From assembly GCF_902463975.1 (NCBI RefSeq), contig NZ_CABQHJ010000011.1:1-64000 (forward strand): a DNA stretch of 64,000 bases, in the 5' to 3' direction. The notes below the pieces were generated by a model. It made no database searches. It worked only from the letters and a program-made list of their open reading frames with translations, and was not told where the DNA came from. The stretch's first letter is position 1. Each line of letters begins with the position of its first letter. Below are positions 54,858 through 62,554 of this stretch, in pieces. The translations under genes were made by a program, and so were the position numbers. This stretch comes from Phascolarctobacterium_A sp902463975 (GTDB lineage: Bacteria > Bacillota > Negativicutes > Acidaminococcales > Acidaminococcaceae).

Positions 54858-55244
54858 ATGAATTATACAGAGAGCCTGGCGTATTTAGACAGCCTGGGCA
54901 AGTTTGGTATTAAATGAGGTATGGAGCGCATTGAAGGTCTTTTGCGCTAGCTGGGCAATCCTGAGCAAAAAATCAAAACCGTACATGTTACGGGTGCGCA
55001 TGGTCTGCTGGAGTTTCTTGTTGTCTGGTGGGGGATTTTTCTGCCTGCCGGCTGGAGGCTTGCTTATTACGGACGCAGCCTTTGGCTGAAGGCGATGGGA
55101 CGCGGCTATGTGCTGGCGACGGTGGGCATTATCGTCGGCGGTCTGACTGACCACGTATATTTTAATACGCAGATGGGCTTGTGCTTCTGGACGCTGGGCG
55201 GACTGACGATGCTATGCAAAAAGCTGAATGAAGAAGATGATTAA
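54858..55244 (+). pseudogene. FolC / O-antigen-ligase chimeric pseudogene
   Basis: One reading frame with a good ribosome site (ATGGAGGCG). The first 45 codons match the FolC N-terminus (NYTESLAYLDSLGKFGIK; GMERIEGLL; IKTVHVTG) but contain TGA at 54915 and TAG at 54948. After VHVTG, where FolC should continue with its P-loop, the frame changes to a membrane segment and LTDHVYFNTQMGLCFW, typical of the C-terminus of O-antigen ligase/Wzy-like proteins. Two gene ends are thus joined. Confidence 0.75.
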
Positions 55245-55262
55245 AGAATTTAGAGGAGAAAG

Positions 55263-55901
55263 ATGAGTTTTTTAAGAGCGCATGGAGAAAAACAGAAACA
55301 GGAAAGAGTGCAGCAGATAATAGATGCCACGATAAAACTGTATGATGAGATTGGCTATGATAAGATTACTTTTAGTAAAATTGCCTTAAATCTCAATTTC
55401 AGCAGAATAAATTTATATAATTACTTTTCTTGTAAAGAGGATATTTTTTTACTGATTCTCATGCAGGAAATCAGGCAGATGGTGGCAGATGCAGAGGTAA
55501 GCTTTACAGCTCCTATTGATGATCTGGATGCTTTTTGTCAAAAATGGGCGGCTATGCTGCTAAGGCATGAGCGCCTGCTGTCTATTTTTTCTATTACGAA
55601 TACGATAATTTTAGCAGGAGCGAGCGATGAACAGCATAAGGAATTTAGGCAGCAAATGCATGTTGATTATTGTCGCTTGGCGGCTGTAGCAAGGGTTGCT
55701 TTACCACAGCTTGATGCAGAGCAAGCCGTTCGCTTTATAAATTTAGAGAACAGCTTTGCTTTGGTACTCTATCCTGCAAGTTGTGAATATAAAAAAGCTA
55801 ATAACATAACTATTTTCTATGAAATTGGCTATGGTACAAGAGAATTTATACCGCAGTTTGTTGCCTATCTCAAGGTTGTTTTGGCAGGTCTTTTGACTTG
55901 A
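55263..55901 (+). CDS. TetR-family transcriptional regulator
   Basis: 212 residues. N-terminal helix-turn-helix (IIDATIKLYDEIGYDKITFSKIAL; SRINLYNYFSCKEDIFL). The ligand domain is not specific. Start behind AGAGGAG. The next gene has its own promoter and encodes a peptide-type binding protein, which may be a target. Confidence 0.88.
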   Translation: MSFLRAHGEKQKQERVQQIIDATIKLYDEIGYDKITFSKIALNLNFSRINLYNYFSCKEDIFLLILMQEIRQMVADAEVSFTAPIDDLDAFCQKWAAMLLRHERLLSIFSITNTIILAGASDEQHKEFRQQMHVDYCRLAAVARVALPQLDAEQAVRFINLENSFALVLYPASCEYKKANNITIFYEIGYGTREFIPQFVAYLKVVLAGLLT

Positions 55902-55909
55902 AAGATTTT

Positions 55910-55942
55910 ATAGCAGCGTTCTTCAGCTGCTATATTTTTTTG
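55910..55942 (+). terminator. Terminator of the TetR gene
   Basis: Perfect ATAGCAGC / GCTGCTAT stem followed by seven T. Confidence 0.85.
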
Positions 55943-55962
55943 GCAAAAATCTAAATTACATC

Positions 55963-55991
55963 TTGAAATTTAGAATCGCAAGTGCTATAAT
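55963..55991 (+). promoter_or_regulatory. Promoter of the peptide-binding protein gene
   Basis: TTGAAA at 55963-55968, 17-base spacer, TATAAT at 55986-55991 with upstream TGC. Confidence 0.8.
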
Positions 55992-56072
55992 GATAATGCA
56001 ATAAAAGTTCTAATAGCATAGATTATTATTTTTATATCTATCTTAGAATGAATGTTTGAAAGGAGTATGTGT

Positions 56073-57653
56073 ATGAAGTTAACTTGGAAAAATTTTTCAG
56101 CAACGGCTCTTGCTGCTGTTATGGCGTTGTCTTTAGCTGGTTGCGGAGGCAGTAAGTCTGATGATGCTAAGGCGTCTGGTAATAAGGTTTTAAAATTTGG
56201 TGTGGTAAACTTTGCCGATAATCTTGAGCCTACGAACCATGCTGTTGGCTGGGCGCTGACGCGTTATGGCTTAGGCGAGACTTTGATTAAATTTGATGAA
56301 AAAATGAATGTGAAGCCTTGGATTGCCGAAAGCTGGTCGGTTGCCGACGACAAGCTTACCTGGACCTTCAAAATTAATGATAAAGCAAAATTTTCGAATG
56401 GTAACAAGGTTACTGCTGAAGCCTGCATGTCTTCCATTCAAAGAACTATTGATAAATCTTTAGAAGCAAAAACCTGGGCGCAGATTGCTTCTATGAAGGC
56501 AGAAGGCCAGAATCTGATTATTAAAACCACGAAGCCGACTCCTGGTCTGCCTGGAGTTTTAGGTGATCCTTATTTTGTTATCGTTGATACGAGCGTTAAG
56601 GATAGAGACATTTTGCGCATGGGACCTATCTGCACAGGTCCATATATAGTGGAATCTTTCAACCAGAATAAGGCTGTCATGAAGGCTAATCCTAATTACT
56701 GGGATGGCAAGGTACCCTATGATACTGTGGAGATTCCTTCTGTTAATGATCCCAATACCAGGGCTATGGCGCTGCAAAAGGGAGAGATAGATGTTGCTGT
56801 TAATGTAGCTTATGGTGATATGCCGCTCTTTAGAGATAAAAAAGGTTATCATGTAAGTGAAATGGCGTCTATTCGTGATTGCTTGGCTAGAATGAATGTT
56901 AATGAGGGCAGGCCTTTAGCAGATCTGCGTGTAAGACAAGCTCTGTTATCTGCACTGGACCGCCCTACTTACTGCAAGACTTTGCTGCATAATACCTTTG
57001 TTCCTGGTGGGCCTGCTATGCCGCCGACTTTGGATTTTGGTTATAATGAACTAAAAGATCCGAACACTTATAATGTTGAGCGTGCAAAACAGTTGCTTGC
57101 TGAGGCTGGTTGGAAAGATAGTGATGGAGATGGTTTTGTAGATAAGGATGGCAAAAACTTAGAGCTTGAGTATGTTATCTATACCAGCCGTGCCGAATTG
57201 CCTATTTTTGCAGAGGCAACTCAGGCTGATGCGAAGAAGGTTGGTATTAAAATCAATATTAATGCTGTAGACTATAATGTGCTTGATGGCATTGGTACAA
57301 GTGGCAAATATGATTTGCTTATTTCTAATATTTTGGCTGAGCAGGCTGGCTCACCCATAAACTTTATGAATATGTATTGGCGTACTAATGTGAATGGTTC
57401 CAATCCACAAAATGGCTCTGGCTATAGTAATGCTAAATATGATGCCTTGGGTGATCAATATATTAGTGAATTTGATGAAAGCAAGCGCCGCCAGTATATC
57501 ATTGATATGCAAAAGATTTTGCTCGATGATGCGGCAACGATTATCTATGGACATCCGCAGACTAATATTGTAAGCTCTAGCAAGGTTGCTAATGCCAACA
57601 TTCAGGCTTGCGATTTCTATTGGCTCACGAAAGACTGGCAGCCTGCAAATTAA
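56073..57653 (+). CDS. SBP_bac_5 (oligopeptide/nickel-type) ABC substrate-binding lipoprotein
   Basis: 526 residues. The start is ATG 56073, 7 bases after AAAGGAG; an ATG at 56052 lies before that site. Lipobox LAGC (Cys24). Family 5 binding-protein features: ETLIKFDEKMNVKPWIAESW, then LTWTFKINDKAKFSNG. The family binds di/oligopeptides, nickel or opines. No permease genes follow; instead there is a deacylase remnant. The ligand is unknown. Confidence 0.88.
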   Translation: MKLTWKNFSATALAAVMALSLAGCGGSKSDDAKASGNKVLKFGVVNFADNLEPTNHAVGWALTRYGLGETLIKFDEKMNVKPWIAESWSVADDKLTWTFKINDKAKFSNGNKVTAEACMSSIQRTIDKSLEAKTWAQIASMKAEGQNLIIKTTKPTPGLPGVLGDPYFVIVDTSVKDRDILRMGPICTGPYIVESFNQNKAVMKANPNYWDGKVPYDTVEIPSVNDPNTRAMALQKGEIDVAVNVAYGDMPLFRDKKGYHVSEMASIRDCLARMNVNEGRPLADLRVRQALLSALDRPTYCKTLLHNTFVPGGPAMPPTLDFGYNELKDPNTYNVERAKQLLAEAGWKDSDGDGFVDKDGKNLELEYVIYTSRAELPIFAEATQADAKKVGIKININAVDYNVLDGIGTSGKYDLLISNILAEQAGSPINFMNMYWRTNVNGSNPQNGSGYSNAKYDALGDQYISEFDESKRRQYIIDMQKILLDDAATIIYGHPQTNIVSSSKVANANIQACDFYWLTKDWQPAN

Positions 57654-57706
57654 TATGAAGTGCAGATTTTTAGGAAGCAACAGGCTATGTTCTCCATGTC
57701 GATTTT

Positions 57707-57961
57707 ATGATAGTGAAAAGAACTGCACCAATTAAGCGCATTACTAAGGGTGAATATCTTGATGCAGATGCTTCCTGGCGATGGTATGCCTTTGTGTCGC
57801 GTGAGGACAAAGTGCATAAGGGGCAGAAGCTGGGTGAAATTCGTGATTTGTTTGGCAGAGTGCTGCATGAGTATTACGCAAAATATGATAGTGTGGTGCT
57901 CATGGTAGTAGCGACATTAGATATAAAAAAAGAAAATCCAATTCTAGCCTATGGCGATTAA
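57707..57961 (+). pseudogene. C-terminal remnant of an M14 succinylglutamate desuccinylase/aspartoacylase-like protein
   Basis: 84 codons. KVHKGQKLGEIRDLFGRVL, then SVVLMVVATLDIKKENPIL, is the C-terminal beta domain of AstE/AspA-like deacylases, which normally exceed 300 residues. The zinc catalytic part is absent and the frame upstream is closed. Probably the end of a gene that once accompanied the binding protein. Confidence 0.7.
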
Positions 57962-57969
57962 TTTTTCTA

Positions 57970-58000
57970 CGGAAAGCACGCTGCTGCTTTCCGTATTTTT
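57970..58000 (+). terminator. Terminator after the deacylase remnant
   Basis: CGGAAAGCA / TGCTTTCCG stem followed by ATTTTTG. Confidence 0.8.
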
Positions 58001-58061
58001 GTAATATCATTTACAAAAATCTTGGTACTTTCTTTTCCCACGAGAAATGTAACAATTTTTG

Positions 58062-58090
58062 TTGACAACTGAGCATGTATGTTGTATCAT
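58062..58090 (+). promoter_or_regulatory. Promoter of the ACT-hom-thrB operon
   Basis: TTGACA at 58062-58067, 17-base spacer, TATCAT at 58085-58090. Confidence 0.85.
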
Positions 58091-58096
58091 TTTGCA

Positions 58097-58391
58097 CATA
58101 ACTTAATAACGGGCGATGAAGAGAAGAGTAAATGTACGAGCTTGGCAAAGAGAGCCTTCGTGATGGTGCAAGAGGGAGCAGGTGGTGACATTGAAGATGG
58201 TCTTGGAGCTGATTGGCTGAGATGCATGCATTTAGGCCGCCCGGGAGCACCCGTTACAGTGCTGGAGTATTAAAGGGTAAACAATCCCTGCGTACTTGAT
58301 GAGGTCCGTGTGGTGACATATGGATGAATTAGGGTGGTATCACGAAGCAACGCTTTCGTCCCTGTATTTTTACAGGAACGGAAGCTTTTTT
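58097..58391 (+). promoter_or_regulatory. T-box leader of the homoserine/threonine operon
   Basis: The T-box AGGGTGGTATCACGAAG is at 58331-58347, followed by the terminator 58352-58391. In stem I, AGTA (58126-58129) and AATGT face ACATT (58188-58192) and GAA (58193-58195), the usual specifier-loop layout. The codon right after GAA is GAT (58196-58198, Asp); shifted by one it is ATG (Met). Neither reading is a Thr codon. The leader responds to an uncharged tRNA and controls the three genes downstream. Confidence 0.88.
58352..58391 (+). terminator. T-box attenuator terminator before the ACT gene
   Basis: GCTTTCGTCCCTGT pairs with ACAGGAACGGAAGC (two G-T pairs), followed by six T. Confidence 0.85.
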
Positions 58392-58516
58392 GTATATTTG
58401 CATGCGTGTATTGTGCACTGAATTTGTTCAAAATTTACAAAAATAACAAGTGTACTTTTCAAGAGAACAGTGGTATAATATTAAAAGAACTTTGTATGAA
58501 GAAAGGGGACACTAGT

Positions 58517-58960
58517 ATGTCTGAAAAATCCACATTCTATTTGGTTCGCGAAGAAATTCTTCCTGAAGCAATTAAAAAAACTATAAAGGTTAAAGAAATC
58601 CTCAAACGCGGCGAAATCAAAACTATCAACGAAGCAGTTGAAAAAATGGGCCTGAGCCGCAGTGCTTATTACAAATATAAGGATTTCGTTTTCCCGTTCT
58701 ATGAAGCAAGCAAGGAAAAAATTATTACCTTGTCCTTACTGCTGGAGCACAAATCCGGCGTGCTGTCCAAGGTTCTGAATACTGTTGCCGATGATTCCGG
58801 CAGCATCATGACCATCAACCAGGGTATTCCTCTGCAGGGCGTTGCCAACACCACTATTTCTATCGAAACCAAGCATCTGACGGTAGATTTGGAGGCTCTG
58901 CTGGACAAGCTGCGCATGATTGACGGCGTAAAACGTCTGGAAGTATTGGGACAAGTATAA
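58517..58960 (+). CDS. ACT-domain protein (PheB/UPF0735-like)
   Basis: 147 residues. Start at 58517, 8 bases after GAAAGGGGA; the upstream frame overlaps the T-box. The N-terminal half has a helix-turn-helix-like part (TINEAVEKMGLSRSAYYKYK). The C-terminal ACT domain (LLEHKSGVLSKVLNTVADD) should bind an amino acid. It is regularly found before hom, so a regulatory role in homoserine synthesis is likely. Confidence 0.9.
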   Translation: MSEKSTFYLVREEILPEAIKKTIKVKEILKRGEIKTINEAVEKMGLSRSAYYKYKDFVFPFYEASKEKIITLSLLLEHKSGVLSKVLNTVADDSGSIMTINQGIPLQGVANTTISIETKHLTVDLEALLDKLRMIDGVKRLEVLGQV

Positions 58961-58994
58961 CCGATTACTTATTTAGGTATTGGAGGGGTACTAA

Positions 58995-60299
58995 ATGAAG
59001 GATTTTGTAAATGTTGGTCTGTTGGGCGCCGGCACTGTCGGTGGCGGCGTGCTGAAGGTTTTAGAGAAAAATGCAGAAAAAATAGCCAAAGAGGTAGGCA
59101 AGCCGGTAAGAATCACCAAGGTGCTTGACCGCCATGTAGACCGCTTGAAACAGGAATACGGTGATAAATATGTTTTCACCGATAATGCCGACGAGGTGCT
59201 TGAGGATAAGGATATTGATATTATCGTTGAGCTGCTGGGCCGCGAGCATCCTGCCAAGGAATTTATCGCCAGAGCCTTTGCCAACGGCAAGCATGTTGTT
59301 ACTGCCAACAAGGACGTTCTGGCCAAATTCGGCTCCGAGCTGTTCCCGCTGGCACATGAGCACAACTGCGACTTTATGTTTGAAGCCAGCGTCTGCGGCG
59401 GTATTCCTATCATCGGACCGATGAAAACAAGCATGGCAGCCAATCAGATTACCTCTATCATGGGTATCGTGAACGGCACCACCAACTATATGCTGTCCAA
59501 GATGGCTAACGAACACCTTGATTACGATGAGGTGCTGAAGGAAGCGCAGGCCAAGGGCTATGCAGAGTCCGATCCTACTGCCGATGTAGGCGGTCTGGAT
59601 GCTGCGCGTAAAATCGTTATTCTGGCATCTATTGCCTTCAATACCCGTTTTAATCTGGACGATGTACAGGTTGAAGGCATTGAAAGCATTGAGGCCTGCG
59701 ATATCAAATATGCAACCAACCTCGGTTACGCAGTAAAGCTTCTGGCAATCGCCAAGAACGATCCCGAAAACGGTGTAAGCCTGCGTGTTAACCCGACGAT
59801 GATTCCGCTTTCCCATCCGCTGGCAGGCGTAAACGGTGTTTATAACGCTGTATTCGTCAACGGTGACGCTATCGGTGAGGCTATGTTCCTGGGCCTCGGT
59901 GCAGGCCGTCTGCCGACTGCAAGCTCCGTCTGCGGCGATATTATTGATGTTGCCCGCAATATGCAGCATCAGTCTACCGGACGCATCAGCTGCACCTGCT
60001 TTGAGGAAAAACGCCTCTGTCCGCCGGATAAGATGTCCGCACCGGCTTATATCCGTCTGCAGGTAGCAGATAAGCCGGGCGCACTGGCAGCCATCGCTGC
60101 AGCCTTCGGCGCACAGAATGTGAGCCTGCGCAATGTTGTACAGACTAATGATGTTCTGAGCAACAAGGCGGAGATTGTTGTAATTACCCACAGTGTTTCG
60201 GAGGCTAATCTGCAGATGGCGCTGCAAATTTTACGCGTGCTGCCGGTAGTAGAAGCAATCAGCTGTGTGATTCGTGTAGAAGACAGCCATTTGGCATAA
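58995..60299 (+). CDS. hom: Homoserine dehydrogenase
   Basis: 434 residues. NAD(P)-binding GAGTVGGG at 11-18; the catalytic block GGLDAARKIVILASIAF; and a C-terminal ACT domain (LQVADKPGALAAIAAAFG), which allows threonine feedback. Reduces aspartate semialdehyde to homoserine, the branch point to Thr and Met. Start behind TGGAGGGG. Confidence 0.96.
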   Translation: MKDFVNVGLLGAGTVGGGVLKVLEKNAEKIAKEVGKPVRITKVLDRHVDRLKQEYGDKYVFTDNADEVLEDKDIDIIVELLGREHPAKEFIARAFANGKHVVTANKDVLAKFGSELFPLAHEHNCDFMFEASVCGGIPIIGPMKTSMAANQITSIMGIVNGTTNYMLSKMANEHLDYDEVLKEAQAKGYAESDPTADVGGLDAARKIVILASIAFNTRFNLDDVQVEGIESIEACDIKYATNLGYAVKLLAIAKNDPENGVSLRVNPTMIPLSHPLAGVNGVYNAVFVNGDAIGEAMFLGLGAGRLPTASSVCGDIIDVARNMQHQSTGRISCTCFEEKRLCPPDKMSAPAYIRLQVADKPGALAAIAAAFGAQNVSLRNVVQTNDVLSNKAEIVVITHSVSEANLQMALQILRVLPVVEAISCVIRVEDSHLA

Positions 60300-60311
60300 A
60301 GAGGCGGCAGC

Positions 60312-61223
60312 ATGAAAAAAGTATTTATTCAGGTTCCCGCAACCTCAGCCAACTGCGGTCCCGGCTTTGACACCCTCGGCCTGGCCTGCAATCTGTATAA
60401 CGAAGTAAGCTATGAAATAACCGATAAGAAGGGCTTCCAGCTGGAGGTAGAGGGCGAGGGCGCAGATTATCTGAAGCCGTTTGGCCGTAATTTGGCTTTC
60501 GCCAGCTTTCTGCGTGTGTGGAACGCCGTAACCGACGGCCAACGCATCGGTCTGAAGGTGAAGATGCTCAACCGCATTCCTATGTCCCGCGGTCTGGGCA
60601 GCAGCTCCAGTGCTATCGTTGCCGGTCTGTATGCAGCTAACGCTTTGTGTGATGACCATTATACCAAGGATGAGCTTCTCGGTATCGCTACGGAAATCGA
60701 GGGCCATCCCGATAATGTAGCGCCTGCACTGTACGGCGGCTTCACCATCAGCTATATGGAGCAGGAGAAGGCGCATTCCCTGCGTCTGCTGCCTGCCAAG
60801 CCGTTGAAGTTCATCGCCGTTGTTCCCGACAGCAAGCTTCCTACGTCGCTTGCGCGTCAGGCTATTCCCAAGACTGTACCGCACAAGGACGCAGTTTATA
60901 ATACCTCCAGAGCTTCGCTTTTGGTCGGTGCGCTGCTGAGCGGCAATTATGAGTATCTGGGCATGGCGCTGGAGGACAAGCTGCATCAGCCGTACCGTGC
61001 GCATTTGATTCCGGGCTTGCCCGACGTTTTTGCGGCTGCCAAGGAAGCAGGCGCTTATAACGCTATTATCAGCGGTGCAGGCTCTACGGTGATGGCCTAT
61101 GCTTCGCCGGAGGCAGACTGTGAGCGCATTGCCAAGGCTATGCTAGACGTTTTTGCTGCCAATAATGAGCATGCCTGCTATCATATTTTGGACCTGGATA
61201 CAGACGGTGTAAAAAAAGTTTAA
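60312..61223 (+). CDS. thrB: Homoserine kinase
   Basis: 303 residues. GHMP kinase with the ATP loop PMSRGLGSSSS at 90-100 and N-terminal PATSANCGPGFDTLG. Makes O-phosphohomoserine for threonine synthase. No thrC is present in the window. Starts 12 bases after hom; no terminator separates it from the tRNA promoter. Confidence 0.96.
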   Translation: MKKVFIQVPATSANCGPGFDTLGLACNLYNEVSYEITDKKGFQLEVEGEGADYLKPFGRNLAFASFLRVWNAVTDGQRIGLKVKMLNRIPMSRGLGSSSSAIVAGLYAANALCDDHYTKDELLGIATEIEGHPDNVAPALYGGFTISYMEQEKAHSLRLLPAKPLKFIAVVPDSKLPTSLARQAIPKTVPHKDAVYNTSRASLLVGALLSGNYEYLGMALEDKLHQPYRAHLIPGLPDVFAAAKEAGAYNAIISGAGSTVMAYASPEADCERIAKAMLDVFAANNEHACYHILDLDTDGVKKV

Positions 61224-61242
61224 AATAATTTATAAAATAGTG

Positions 61243-61271
61243 TTGACAAAATCCAAATAAACCTGTATAAT
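61243..61271 (+). promoter_or_regulatory. tRNA-Pro promoter
   Basis: TTGACA at 61243-61248, 17-base spacer, TATAAT at 61266-61271: a full consensus promoter. Confidence 0.9.
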
Positions 61272-61284
61272 ACTCCTTGTGATT

Positions 61285-61361
61285 CGGGGCGTGGCTCAGC
61301 TTGGTAGAGCGCTTCCTTGGGGTGGAAGAGGTCGTGGGTTCGAATCCCGCCGCTCCGACCA
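61285..61361 (+). tRNA. tRNA-Pro (GGG anticodon), CCA encoded
   Basis: 77 bases. Acceptor stem CGGGGCG / CGCTCCG with one G-T pair, then ACCA. The anticodon stem CTTCC / GGAAG encloses the loop TTGGGGT, giving anticodon GGG (codons CCC/CCU). The T arm is GTGGG TTCGAAT CCCGC. Followed by a terminator at 61376. Confidence 0.96.
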
Positions 61362-61375
61362 ATGTCGGACTTATA

Positions 61376-61405
61376 GCCTTTACGTTTTAACGTAAAGGCT
61401 TTTTT
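61376..61405 (+). terminator. tRNA-Pro terminator
   Basis: Perfect GCCTTTACGTT / AACGTAAAGGC stem followed by six T. Confidence 0.92.
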
Positions 61406-61912
61406 CATGTTTAAAAGGAAGTTGGGGCACGCGGGAAAATATTATAATGCTCTCGATAAGAGCTCGGGAAAAACTAATCTTATAAACTTAGAACCGATTT
61501 TGGTTCTTTTTATTTGCGTAAATTTACATAAAAGTGTGATTCAGAACACAAAAAATCCCATAAAAATGTGAGTAGTAAGCATTTTATACAATTCGCTCTG
61601 CGATACGTCCCAAACAACCCTCATTTTAAGAAAAATTATTAGGGAAAAACAAGCTGATATGTTATAATATAGAACGTGTAAATATATTTTGCGCAGCTGC
61701 CGGGCAGCAGAGGTGAATACAATTGCTGCTGGCGGTATAATAAAGCAATTTGAACAGTAATTGACAGCAAAAGCTGCAAAACATCAGGCCGAAGCCATCG
61801 TTAAAGAGCATAAGCTTACTTACGGTTATGACGGCTATTGATTACTGTTATAGCAGAGCGCCTTGCATTCGAAGTAAGGGCTTTTTCATATTATATTGGG
61901 AGGTTTTGACCG
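61406..61912. other. Intergenic region with decayed sequence
   Basis: 507 bases. It contains a small hairpin GCTCT / AGAGC (61449-61463), a hairpin AGAACC / GGTTCT with a T-run (61490-61513), a lone TATAAT near 61665, the degraded ORF at 61713-61841, and a weak CCTT / AAGG hairpin with T-run at 61857-61886. No intact gene is seen. Confidence 0.6.
61713..61841 (+). pseudogene. Degraded short ORF
   Basis: From GTG 61713 the frame reads 15 codons (VNTIAAGGIIKQFEQ), a TAA at 61758, then 26 more codons in the same frame (LTAKAAKHQAEAIVKEHKLT and on) to TGA at 61839. Protein-like composition on both sides of the stop suggests a relic. Family not recognised. Confidence 0.4.
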
Positions 61913-62539
61913 ATGATTCGTACATTGGAATTCGTCTGCAGCGAGTGCGGCGAACATTTTGTGCCCGGAGAAAAATTGTATTATCGTGATAATTACATGA
62001 ATAACAGCATTCGCGATACCAAATTTATCTGCCCGGACTGCATTGCCCGCTGGCAGAAGAAATGGCAGATTAAAACAGCCAGCTTTCATGAGGTTGACTA
62101 TGTGCTGACAGTTGACCTTGAGCTGGAGGACGGCACAGTCTACAACAACATGGACTGCACGCCGATAGATGAAACCGAAACCGTTGTCCTGGGCGAGGAC
62201 GTGCCGGTGGAGGCACAGCAGGAGCTGTACAAAATTTATGCAGCCTGGGATAAGGAGCGCAAGGCGCACATCCTGAAGGACTGCACCTTCAAGGATGAAT
62301 TTATGCGCACCTCCTTCACCTGCGAAACCTACAGCGGTGAACGCTATGAGAACGTTGCCTTCCGCGTAACCATGCGCGGTGAGCTGCAGACGGAAATCCC
62401 TGTTCCCGACTACATCAAAATGCAAATTCTTGATGCCTACAAGCTGTACGAGGAGCAGAACGCCGATTATCCGGCAGTAGACGAGCTGGTTTCCGATGAG
62501 GATGAAATTGCCAGGATTACCAAAAATTTAAAGAAATAG
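61913..62539 (+). CDS. Zinc-ribbon-like hypothetical protein
   Basis: 208 residues. CxxC pairs at Cys9/Cys12 and Cys40/Cys43 form a probable zinc ribbon around a Tyr-rich hairpin. The rest is acidic, with many Glu and Asp and no recognised domain. Start behind TTGGGAGG. Ends 15 bases before prfC and is probably cotranscribed with it. Function unknown. Confidence 0.8.
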   Translation: MIRTLEFVCSECGEHFVPGEKLYYRDNYMNNSIRDTKFICPDCIARWQKKWQIKTASFHEVDYVLTVDLELEDGTVYNNMDCTPIDETETVVLGEDVPVEAQQELYKIYAAWDKERKAHILKDCTFKDEFMRTSFTCETYSGERYENVAFRVTMRGELQTEIPVPDYIKMQILDAYKLYEEQNADYPAVDELVSDEDEIARITKNLKK

Positions 62540-62554
62540 GAGAGCATATACATA

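Noticed and set aside
58079..58273. Open reading frame of 64 codons on the plus strand
   Set aside because: It overlaps the promoter and stem I of the second T-box.
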